DNA of 5,067 bases from Candidatus Bathyarchaeota archaeon. GTDB taxonomy: Archaea > Thermoproteota > Bathyarchaeia > Bathyarchaeales > Bathyarchaeaceae. This document shows positions 1 to 5,067 of the stretch, piece by piece. Every line of letters begins with the position of its first letter. Position 1 is the first letter of the stretch. A model generated the notes under the pieces. It saw only the letters and a list, made by a program, of their open reading frames with translations. It did not search any database and was not told the origin of the DNA. The position numbers and the translations under genes were made by a program. The stretch lies in NCBI GenBank assembly GCA_014859755.1, contig JACUTO010000113.1, positions 1-5,067 of the forward strand, given 5' to 3'.

Positions 1-1083
1 TAACGGTGCTTCTAACGTGTAGTCTGCTTTCTCTCGTTCAGTTGAAACTGTGATTTCTCCATCATTAATCAGAAAGGTTGTAGTGTCTTTCCCCGTTTTT
101 ACGGCTAGTGATAGTGTCTTATTGCAAAACTCTGAACGATTCAATCGACTTTCAAGTTCCTTTTTCATTTTGTCAAATAAAGTGGTCATGTTCAGAATCC
201 GTCCGAACCCAGCACCACTGGCACTTGTTGTTCTGAGTTCCGCGTTTTGCCAGTATGCGAATTTCGCGAACGGGTGTTGTGGGCTCATTGGACAGATTAG
301 TTCAGTCAGTTTCTTCTCTTTTGCGTAGTCTAATAATTTGTTGAAGATTATTTTGCACGCTTCCGTATTAGCAACTCCGATTTCCAGTAGGTTTCTGCCT
401 GACGGAGCGGTTTGACTGATTACAAAGTAACCTATAACTCTACCTTTTTTGTCAATTACCGTGTGGAATTTGACGTTTGGACTGTGAACCTTCCATTCGA
501 ATGGTTCGGGGTTTCTTATTACTGCCAATACTTGGTTGACGGTGTTCTGGTGATATATGCCTGTGACTGCTTTTGCTTGTGTTTCTTCATAAGACTGTAT
601 TGTAAACGTGTCTTTAACTTCAGTTGTGTGGCACCTTTCCGGCTTTATTGCCACGCTTGGGCTTACCATGGCTGGCGAATATCCATAATGAGTGTATAGC
701 CAAGGGTGCCCCCAAAGAGTTGTGATGTCGAATTCTTGCTGTTTCATGTAGTTTATCGCGTTTCGCATGACTAAGCTGCAGTAACCTTTCTTTTCATGGC
801 CTACACGAGTCGCAACTGGAGAAACTATAGCGTTGTTAACTATTGCCTTGCCGATTCGTGCTTGACGCCTTATGATAAGCATCATGCTGACGATTTTGCC
901 TTCTGCTTCAACGATTCTTAGGTCTCCTTTGCGAAAGTTTGGATCAGCAGTAACTGTAGCTTCAACTATATTGCTTTCAAATTCTCCTGTTGAACGTCCA
1001 CCTGCAGCTTTTCTGAAGGCCTCTTGCGTCATCGTTAAGATTTCGTCATGGTCTGCTTCTTCCGCAGATCTGGCTTGCAACAT
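1..1083 (-). CDS. GNAT family N-acetyltransferase, Eis-like, with SCP2-like C-terminal domain (3' end outside window)
   Basis: The minus strand is open without a stop from an ATG at 1083 to the window edge, giving 361 codons with the C-terminus missing. An in-frame TAA at 1117-1119 limits the start, and the only ATG after it is 1083. GGTGAG directly abuts that ATG, so translation may be leaderless or may use TTG at 1080. Residues 1-145 form a GNAT domain. The acetyl-CoA motif A region is VSPVATRVGHEKKGYCSLVM (87-106), followed by GHPWLYTHYGYSPAM (125-139). Residues 150-300 look like the second, degenerate GNAT unit of Eis-type proteins (VIDKKGRVIGYFV, ISPM-like CPMSPQHPFAKF). From about 300 the pattern LFDKMKKELESRL then LAVKTG and FLINDGEITV fits the SCP2-like C-terminal domain. 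Family members transfer acetyl groups to amines, but the substrate is unknown here. Oddity: the motif A position usually R/Q-x-x-G-x-G/A reads E-K-K-G-Y-C. Confidence 0.85.
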   Translation of the reverse strand, partial: MLQARSAEEADHDEILTMTQEAFRKAAGGRSTGEFESNIVEATVTADPNFRKGDLRIVEAEGKIVSMMLIIRRQARIGKAIVNNAIVSPVATRVGHEKKGYCSLVMRNAINYMKQQEFDITTLWGHPWLYTHYGYSPAMVSPSVAIKPERCHTTEVKDTFTIQSYEETQAKAVTGIYHQNTVNQVLAVIRNPEPFEWKVHSPNVKFHTVIDKKGRVIGYFVISQTAPSGRNLLEIGVANTEACKIIFNKLLDYAKEKKLTELICPMSPQHPFAKFAYWQNAELRTTSASGAGFGRILNMTTLFDKMKKELESRLNRSEFCNKTLSLAVKTGKDTTTFLINDGEITVSTEREKADYTLEAPL

Positions 1084-1147
1084 CTCACCAACTCTCGGAA
1101 AACTTCTTACTTTCGATTAAAGAACTTTTTGATTATGAAACACGCCC

Positions 1148-1163
1148 GCGAAACTAATTTTTA
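1148..1163 (+). promoter_or_regulatory. Candidate archaeal BRE/TATA promoter of the methyltransferase gene
   Basis: GCGAAA followed by CTAATTTTTA resembles an archaeal purine/A-rich BRE plus TATA box. A start of transcription about 26 bases beyond the box centre would fall near 1185. That would leave a short leader of about 28 bases containing the AGGGGAT ribosome site. It is assigned by position and composition only. Confidence 0.35.
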
Positions 1164-1199
1164 GAATGAGTGCTTACTTAGTTATGTATGCGAAGAGAT

Positions 1200-1206
1200 A
1201 GGGGAT
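1200..1206 (+). promoter_or_regulatory. Ribosome binding site that decides the TTG start of the methyltransferase
   Basis: AGGGGAT lies six bases before TTG at 1213. No ATG or GTG is in frame between the upstream stop TAG (1162-1164) and this point; the ATGs at 1184 and 1188 are out of frame. The TTG start is therefore preferred over GTG at 1261, which would remove N-terminal residues typical of the family. Confidence 0.6.
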
Positions 1207-1212
1207 AGTTTC

Positions 1213-1950
1213 TTGTGCAAGAAAGAGTGGAATGATGCTGTAGAATCTTGGGTAGATTTTGTGAGGAAAGGCAAGGACCACTACAGAGATGAGCTTAACA
1301 ATCCTGCGACCTTTAGATTAATAGGAGATGTAAGAGATCGACTTGTACTGGACTTAGCGTGCGGAGAGGGATACAACACAAGAATCCTAGTGAGAAAAGG
1401 CGCCAAAGTAACTGGGATAGACTTCTCAGAAAAACTGATAGAACTGGCAAAACGAGAAGAAGCAAAAGAGAAGCTGGGTATATGCTACTACGTTTTGGAT
1501 GCCACTGATCTTGAAGAGTTTTCAAGCAATCATTTTGATGTCGTAGCTTATTTCATGTCTCTTCAGGACATCGAGAATTATAAAAGGGCAATATCTGAAG
1601 TGGCAAGGGTTTTGAGGAATGGGGGGCGATTTGTTTTTTCAGTTTCTCATCCGTGTTTCGAAACGATAATTGTTGACGGAAAGAGAACAAGCGCGGCAAA
1701 AAGATATTTTGGAATAGTCAAGTATCCTGTTCAATGGAAAATGGAGAGACTTGTGAAGCCATTTACAACCACATCTTTCCACAGAACGTTGACGGACTAT
1801 TTTGATGCACTCTACAAAAGTAAGTTGGTTGTATCAAGGCTTGTCGAGCCAAGACCGACACGGAAAGGATTGCTGAAACATCCGCCGCTTAGAGAAGTAT
1901 TAGTGAGACCACAATCAATAATCATCGAATCCATAAAATGTGCGTGCTAG
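1213..1950 (+). CDS. Class I SAM-dependent methyltransferase
   Basis: This 245-residue cytosolic protein has a Rossmann-type SAM-binding core of the Methyltransf_11/25 type. Motif I is LDLACGEGYNT (46-56). The ribose-binding acidic residue is D70 in VTGIDFS. D96 sits in the YYVLDATDL segment, where the adenine-contacting residue is expected. Motif IV is FDVVAYFMSLQDI (108-120), and RVLRNGGRFVFSVSHPCF (132-149) ends the core. The remaining 95 residues are a variable region that probably sets the substrate. The C-terminal HPPLREVLVRPQSIII is the usual closing strand of this group, so the gene looks complete. The start is TTG with a good ribosome site. The gene stands alone: the left neighbour diverges and the right neighbour converges with overlapping stop codons. 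The SAM-dependent methyl transfer call is firm from the motifs, but the substrate (small molecule, quinone or other) cannot be told. Confidence 0.9.
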   Translation: MCKKEWNDAVESWVDFVRKGKDHYRDELNNPATFRLIGDVRDRLVLDLACGEGYNTRILVRKGAKVTGIDFSEKLIELAKREEAKEKLGICYYVLDATDLEEFSSNHFDVVAYFMSLQDIENYKRAISEVARVLRNGGRFVFSVSHPCFETIIVDGKRTSAAKRYFGIVKYPVQWKMERLVKPFTTTSFHRTLTDYFDALYKSKLVVSRLVEPRPTRKGLLKHPPLREVLVRPQSIIIESIKCAC

Positions 1951-2249
1951 ACAGTTATTTCCCCTGCAATGACTGAACCTTAATAGCTATTTTCAAAACT
2001 AACTTCCTCAACTGGGTGTTTTGAAAAGATTCCCGAACCCCATCTGCGGTTTCCATCGGTTTCACTCCATACGGAGTTGTTCAGACTGCCTAATGCTGGT
2101 GGTGGAACAGCTTCCTGGACTAAAGCTGTGTCGAGATTGATTTCTTCGCACGGATAATTCCAGGACTCTAAAAGCTTTTTAGATGTTGCCGACAACACAT
2201 GTTTCAGGTAGCAATTCGTATCATGCGCATCAACTTGCGTGCGCATCAC
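1947..2249 (-). pseudogene. Truncated remnant of an endonuclease/exonuclease/phosphatase (EEP) family gene
   Basis: An open frame starts at GTG 2249 or ATG 2246 and stops at TAA 1980-1982 (89 codons). In it, SWNYPCEEINLDTALVQEA (residues 29-47) looks like the EEP strand that carries the catalytic Glu in (V/L)QE, and GNRRWGSGIFSKHPVEEV resembles the next strand of that fold. After the TAA the same frame reads GSVIAGEITV, which fits the following EEP strand, until TAG at 1947-1949. The TAA therefore looks like a nonsense change inside a longer gene, perhaps from an AAA codon. EEP proteins are usually about 250 residues. The C-terminal half with the GDFN and SDH catalytic motifs is absent, replaced by the convergent methyltransferase gene. 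The expected N-terminal WN motif is also not clear. I infer an inactive fossil, though a short expressed protein is not excluded. The family call rests on motif recognition only. Confidence 0.55.
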
Positions 2250-2255
2250 TTGTTG
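2224..2255. repeat. Imperfect 16-base tandem duplication at the nuclease/remnant overlap
   Basis: TGCGCATCAACTTGCG (2224-2239) is followed directly by TGCGCATCACTTGTTG (2240-2255). The first nine bases are identical and CTTG recurs with a one-base shift. The repeat encodes the last residues of the PD-(D/E)XK protein (SDAHAS) and the first residues of the remnant frame. It may be a replication-slippage duplication that created the 20-base gene overlap. Confidence 0.6.
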
Positions 2256-2844
2256 ATTTGCATAGTTCTATGACTTCGTCTTTTAACTCGAAGGCGGTGG
2301 TAGGTTTGATGGATTTTTCTCTCAGAAATTTCAGTGAAATCGATTTTCTCTCTTTCCAGAAGCCTTCAATTTGCTTCTTTGGAAGCACGTAGAACTCCCA
2401 TTGAGCAATGTTGAGAGGGTTAGCAGTGTCATGATTGTCTGCTGTGAAAAAGCAAATGACGTATAGATCTGAGTGGAATGTAGGTGTATCATCCATGATA
2501 CCAGTTTTCGGGTCCCATTTTCTGGTAGGTTTAATGACAACTTTGGGGTTGGACAATTCTTTTTGATGCCATGCCTGTAACAGCGACATTGTCTTGACTT
2601 CGAGAGTTTTTCCATTGGACAGTTTGAGGTCATAAGCAAGCCAAGGGATTCTTAGTTCGTTGTCAACGCCCAGCAGGGTTGCCACAATGTACTCTGCGAG
2701 AACTCCACGTTCCACGTTTTGCATTATGCCTGAATATGCCCATTGCCAGAAGTCACTAATCGTTCGTCTGTTTACACAATCCGGTCCACCGCTAAATCTT
2801 GTGAGGGGGTCTAGTCTTGATGGCTTACGAGGAATTCCCTTCAT
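2230..2844 (-). CDS. Putative PD-(D/E)XK (restriction endonuclease-like) protein of unannotated family
   Basis: This is a 204-residue soluble protein with no signal peptide or membrane segment. The N-terminal stretch GGPDCVNRRTISDFWQWAYS (19-38) is distinctive. A helix RGVLAEYIVATLLG (46-59) carries E51. It is followed by YDLKL with D72 and the strand KTLEVKT with E82-V-K84, then Q90 in LLQAW. This E...D...ExK...Q order is the active-site pattern of PD-(D/E)XK nucleases. Further core strands are DLYVICFF (about 126-133) and WEFYVLP. I know similar proteins only as hypothetical bacterial proteins, so the DNA target and role are unknown. The start is ATG 2844, because an upstream ATG at 2849 hits a stop after one codon and AGGAGA is well placed. 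The gene overlaps the EEP remnant by 20 bases, which suggests a former two-nuclease operon. No methylase partner is recognised nearby; the SAM methyltransferase at 1213 is not of DNA-methylase type by its motifs. Confidence 0.65.
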   Translation of the reverse strand: MKGIPRKPSRLDPLTRFSGGPDCVNRRTISDFWQWAYSGIMQNVERGVLAEYIVATLLGVDNELRIPWLAYDLKLSNGKTLEVKTMSLLQAWHQKELSNPKVVIKPTRKWDPKTGIMDDTPTFHSDLYVICFFTADNHDTANPLNIAQWEFYVLPKKQIEGFWKERKSISLKFLREKSIKPTTAFELKDEVIELCKSTSDAHAS

Positions 2845-2851
2845 TTCATCG

Positions 2852-2857
2852 TCTCCT
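2852..2857 (-). promoter_or_regulatory. Ribosome binding site of the PD-(D/E)XK gene
   Basis: On the minus strand AGGAGA lies seven bases before ATG at 2844. It is the strongest Shine-Dalgarno match in the window. It selects this ATG rather than the one at 2849, which is followed by AAA TGA. Confidence 0.7.
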
Positions 2858-2956
2858 ATTGTCTAGTTGATATGCAAGAATTGATTAACTATTTGGCTTT
2901 CGTGGTGCACGTCGGTGTAAGTAAATCCAAAAATTAGTGCGCGTTACATGCTGTTC

Positions 2957-4042
2957 TTACTGGGGCTTCTTGTTTAAGAAGATCGTCTGTGTTGGGAACG
3001 CCATTTCTATGCCTTCCTTCTCGAAAGCTTCTATTACAGCGAAGTTGATCTCCTGCTGCGTGTCCATGTACTTAACGTAGTCTCCTACTTTCATGTAGTA
3101 CACTACCTCGAAGTTAAGGCTGAAATCTCCAATCTTTTTGAAATGCACCCTATCTAACTCAGCTAATTCCATCGTTTCTATTATCTTTGATATCATTTCA
3201 GGAATTTTTTTGAGTTTTTTGAGCGGTGTGTCACAGGTTACGCCTAAGGTAAAGACTATCCGCCGTTTTTTCAGCTTCTTAAAGTTTCTCACGCTGGCTG
3301 TCGTAAGCTCCTTATTTGATATAACCAGTTCCTCGCCCTGCAACAGCTGCAATCTCGTAGATTTCATTCCTATTTGTTTTACAGTTCCAGAATAGTCACC
3401 TACAACGATAAAGTCGCCAATTTCAAACGGTTTGTCAAAATAGATAGAGAACGCGCTAAAAGCATCGCTCAGAATGGTTTGCAATGCCAAGGCAATGGCT
3501 ATACCGCCAACACCAAGACCAACAACTACACCCGAAAGATCGACTTTAAAAACTGCCAAAACAGCTAAGAATGCGAATACATAAACAACTATCTGAATGA
3601 TCTTCTTAAAAAGAAAGAGAATATGTTCACTTCTCCTCTTTCCGCGCTTTGCACTCTTCTCAGCATACCAGCTTACGAGAACGTTGATGACCCTGCTTAT
3701 TATGAAGGTGATTAACAGAATTTCAGCGATGGTAAATATCACCGTCAAAAGTCCTGAGTATGGGTCAAGAAAAGTGAGAGACTCCAAACCGTAGTATGCA
3801 CCAACAAGGATGACAAAAAGATAAATTGGTGCTTTAATATTGCGCAGTATGGCGTCATCTATCTTCGTTTTTGTCTTTTTTGCCCATCTAGTGAAATACC
3901 TCTCAAAAATGAAGTACACTGTCCAACCAACGATAATGGCAAACGCAAACACAATCACTGAGGCGCCAATTTCGCTTGCCAATTGACTTAGATTAAAGTA
4001 TTCGCGTATTAACTCTGCTAGACTTGCCATTACAATGTTCAT
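2957..4042 (-). CDS. MscS-family mechanosensitive ion channel
   Basis: This 361-residue membrane protein would release solutes when membrane tension rises under osmotic downshock. I place hydrophobic segments at about 25-46, 71-92, 98-123 and 145-165. A Gly/Ala-rich pore helix follows (GVVVGLGVGGIAIALALQ, 171-188). The MscS signature continues through FDKPFEIGDFI (202-212), which starts the beta domain. The cytoplasmic alpha/beta region runs to the C-terminus, including FEVVYYMKVGDYVKYM and FEKEGIEMAFPTQTIFL, the typical family ending. With about five membrane spans it is larger than the three-span E. coli MscS. The start is ATG 4042, with GGAATGATC upstream matching part of the archaeal Shine-Dalgarno GGAGGTGATC; ATG 4030 is an alternative without such a site. 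The gene is divergent from the transporter and 112 bases upstream of the nuclease gene. That gap makes an obligatory operon unlikely. It looks complete and intact. Confidence 0.95.
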   Translation of the reverse strand: MNIVMASLAELIREYFNLSQLASEIGASVIVFAFAIIVGWTVYFIFERYFTRWAKKTKTKIDDAILRNIKAPIYLFVILVGAYYGLESLTFLDPYSGLLTVIFTIAEILLITFIISRVINVLVSWYAEKSAKRGKRRSEHILFLFKKIIQIVVYVFAFLAVLAVFKVDLSGVVVGLGVGGIAIALALQTILSDAFSAFSIYFDKPFEIGDFIVVGDYSGTVKQIGMKSTRLQLLQGEELVISNKELTTASVRNFKKLKKRRIVFTLGVTCDTPLKKLKKIPEMISKIIETMELAELDRVHFKKIGDFSLNFEVVYYMKVGDYVKYMDTQQEINFAVIEAFEKEGIEMAFPTQTIFLNKKPQ

Positions 4043-4283
4043 ATTCGATCATTCCTAAAAACAAGAATCTGTGCTTTAAGTGTTTTATGGATTCTCTACT
4101 TATTTCTGCATTGCAATTTCTGTTGTGACTCTATTTTTACGTTAGGGAGTTTTGAGTGGAAAAGAGCGTAAGTGTCAAATCGTTAATTTTTTAAGGGAGA
4201 ACTGTTATCGTAGAAGAGGATTCGCATGTATCATAGAAACTTCCTGAAAGCAAAGCAAAAGTTAACCTGTGAGGGTGTAAGAA
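4043..4283. other. Divergent intergenic region between MscS and MFS genes
   Basis: This 241-base AT-rich spacer must hold two promoters. For the transporter, TTAATTTTTTAA (4183-4194) is a TATA-like block; transcription would start near 4214 and leave a leader of about 70 bases that includes the GAGGGTG site. For the channel, ATAAAAC (minus strand, 4082-4088) and CTTAAAG (minus strand, 4074-4080) are weak TATA-like candidates. Two short open frames exist, TTG 4152 to TGA 4247 and ATG 4226 to TAG 4384, but neither is convincing. I see no tRNA or other structured RNA. Confidence 0.5.
4183..4194 (+). promoter_or_regulatory. Candidate TATA box of the MFS transporter gene
   Basis: TTAATTTTTTAA is the strongest AT-only block on the plus strand ahead of the transporter. 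It lies about 95 bases before the TTG start, so the predicted transcript has a leader of about 70 bases. The call rests on composition and position only. Confidence 0.3.
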
Positions 4284-4349
4284 TTGAAAACAGAGGACGA
4301 GCCGCGTTTCGGCTTTATGACACGCAATTATTTAGTGTTAACCCTCACA
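4268..4349 (+). promoter_or_regulatory. Possible RNA stem masking the MFS ribosome binding site
   Basis: TGTGAGGGT (4268-4276) is perfectly complementary to ACCCTCACA (4341-4349). The pairing can extend by three more pairs (TAA 4278-4280 with TTA 4338-4340) across a single bulged G at 4277. The 5' arm contains the GAGGGTG ribosome site, and the 3' arm lies within codons 20-22 of the transporter. The loop of about 57 bases includes the TTG start, and a loop this long weakens the stem. Both arms also carry or adjoin GTTAACC (4261-4267 and 4337-4343). Confidence 0.3.
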
Positions 4350-5067
4350 TCAACTCTATGGGGAATCCCTACAAGCATCTGTAGCACCTACTTCTCTCTA
4401 TACGTCTTCGGATTAGGCGGAACAGAAATAAGCATAGGCTTAATAGCAGCCTTTGGAAGCGCTACTTTTGTCATATTCGCAATCATAGGCGGTCACATAG
4501 CCGACTTGTACGGGAGAAAGAAATTAATCGGCTGGATGACTGTGCTGCTTGGGTTAAGTCAATTCCTAGTGGCTTTTGCACCTGACTGGGAATTCCTAAT
4601 TCTGGCTGTCATTTTAATCAACATGTGCTGGATATTTGAACCCGCATTCTGGGCAATACTAGCGGACTCGATAAACGAGCAAAAAAGAGGAACAGCCTTC
4701 GCATTTTATAGTTGCTTAAGTTTTCTTCCATGGGCTATAATGCCTTCCATCGGCGGTTACCTGATCGACGTTTACGGGATTCTAGTTCCAATGAGATGGG
4801 CTTACGTTGGCTTAGCCATAGTAGGCGTAACTGCTGGAATAATCCGATTATCCATGCTTACGGAAACGATCTCTCCTCAGAACAGACAAGCGAGCGAAAA
4901 ATGTAGCCCTAAACAATTAGGCAAGCTCGTGAAAGATGCCTTCAAAGAGCACTTGCAAACATGGTCTTGGATGCCTAGCTCAGCACTAGCTCTAGCAGCT
5001 ATCTACATTCTATGGGCATTCGAATACGGCTTGGTTGAACCGTACTGGATAGTTTATGCAAAAGAAA
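4284..5067 (+). CDS. MFS (major facilitator superfamily) transporter, 5' part
   Basis: The frame is open from TTG 4284 to the window edge, giving 261 codons, roughly the first two-thirds of a usual MFS protein of about 400 residues. An in-frame TAA at 4278-4280 precludes an earlier start. GAGGGTG (4271-4277) lies six bases before the TTG; ATG 4317 (codon 12) is the alternative. The first hydrophobic helix is about 16-42. The MFS motif A between helices 2 and 3 is GGHIADLYGRKK (69-80), with the key D74, G77, R78 and K79. Further helices lie at about 81-99, 104-126, 137-160 and 171-189. A charged cytoplasmic loop (190-232) follows, and helix 7 begins near 233. ADSINEQKRGTAFAFYS (127-143) between helices 4 and 5 is typical of drug/sugar-efflux-like MFS proteins. 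The substrate cannot be told. The gene is divergent from the channel, with its own leader. Confidence 0.92.
   Translation, partial: MKTEDEPRFGFMTRNYLVLTLTSTLWGIPTSICSTYFSLYVFGLGGTEISIGLIAAFGSATFVIFAIIGGHIADLYGRKKLIGWMTVLLGLSQFLVAFAPDWEFLILAVILINMCWIFEPAFWAILADSINEQKRGTAFAFYSCLSFLPWAIMPSIGGYLIDVYGILVPMRWAYVGLAIVGVTAGIIRLSMLTETISPQNRQASEKCSPKQLGKLVKDAFKEHLQTWSWMPSSALALAAIYILWAFEYGLVEPYWIVYAKE

Larger units (their letters stand above)
1084..1212. other. Divergent intergenic spacer between acetyltransferase and methyltransferase genes
   Basis: This 129-base AT-rich stretch separates two genes transcribed away from each other and should carry both promoters. On the plus strand there is a TATA-like block at 1154-1163, listed separately. 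On the minus strand CTTTAATCG (1114-1122) lies about 30 bases before the ATG at 1083, a spacing that would suit a leaderless or very short-leader transcript. I see no RNA gene or convincing small coding frame in it. Confidence 0.5.

Noticed and set aside
50..1120. Plus-strand open frames at 50-328, 412-699 and 872-1120
   Set aside because: They lie antisense to a continuous 361-codon acetyltransferase frame with clear GNAT motifs, and their own translations show no recognisable domain.
1313..1525. Minus-strand open frame of 70 codons inside the methyltransferase
   Set aside because: It covers the SAM-binding core on the opposite strand, and its leucine/serine-rich translation is typical of antisense reading.
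1213..2844. Restriction-modification pair formed by the methyltransferase and the PD-(D/E)XK protein
   Set aside because: The methyltransferase is of the small-molecule Methyltransf_11 type, lacks DNA-methylase motifs such as (D/N/S)PP(Y/F) or PC, and is convergent rather than co-transcribed with the nuclease.
2183..2866. Plus-strand frames 2183-2392 and 2660-2866 and minus-strand frame 2331-2639
   Set aside because: All are other-frame readings of the PD-(D/E)XK gene, which has the better start site and motif pattern.
2901..2911. CGTGGTGCACG inverted repeat in the spacer before the nuclease gene
   Set aside because: Only four base pairs with a three-base loop; expected by chance and not tied to a recognisable regulator.
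2929..2935. T-rich run after the MscS stop as a terminator (AATTTTT on the minus strand)
   Set aside because: A single run of five T in an AT-rich spacer is too weak to call an archaeal terminator.
3138..3794. Plus-strand frames at 3138-3395, 3374-3568 and 3597-3794
   Set aside because: They are antisense to the intact MscS channel gene and have no recognisable features.
4226..4384. ATG-started 52-codon frame preceded by GAGGA, overlapping the MFS start
   Set aside because: It overlaps the first 100 bases of the transporter in another frame, and its translation looks random. A role as an upstream leader frame cannot be excluded but has no support.
4712..4906. 64-codon plus-strand frame inside the MFS gene
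   Set aside because: It is a frame-shifted reading of the transporter, which is open throughout with MFS motifs.

Overview
The window looks like chromosomal DNA from an uncultivated archaeon. A Bathyarchaeia-like or other Thermoproteota-like lineage is my best guess. The reasons are AT-rich spacers with TATA-like boxes, frequent TTG starts behind GA-rich Shine-Dalgarno sites, and archaeal-looking MscS, MFS and GNAT proteins. The taxonomic call is inference only, as there is no rRNA or tRNA in the window to anchor it.

Layout, left to right. (1) On the minus strand, running off the left edge, is a long GNAT acetyltransferase of the Eis-like type, with a duplicated GNAT region and the start of an SCP2-like C-terminal domain. 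(2) A 129-base divergent spacer follows. (3) On the plus strand is a complete class I SAM-dependent methyltransferase with a TTG start. (4) Converging on it from the minus strand is a short broken gene that appears to be the N-terminal part of an endonuclease/exonuclease/phosphatase (EEP) family protein. Its similarity continues past an in-frame TAA, and its next in-frame stop shares a CTAG with the methyltransferase stop. (5) Overlapping it by 20 bases and on the same strand is a 204-residue protein with a good PD-(D/E)XK nuclease active-site pattern, from a family I know only as unannotated. (6) Upstream, on the same strand after a 112-base gap, is an MscS-type mechanosensitive channel. (7) A 241-base divergent spacer leads to a plus-strand MFS transporter that runs off the right edge.

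The acetyltransferase, methyltransferase, channel and transporter look like ordinary unlinked genes, each probably with its own promoter. The most unusual part is 1947-2844, where a putative restriction-like nuclease overlaps a decaying second nuclease gene, with a short tandem repeat exactly at the overlap. A second point of interest is a 9-bp inverted complement that could mask the ribosome binding site of the MFS gene. I see no CRISPR array, insertion sequence, tRNA, rRNA or attachment site. I do not see convincing evidence of a wholly new multi-gene system; the nuclease pair is the nearest candidate.
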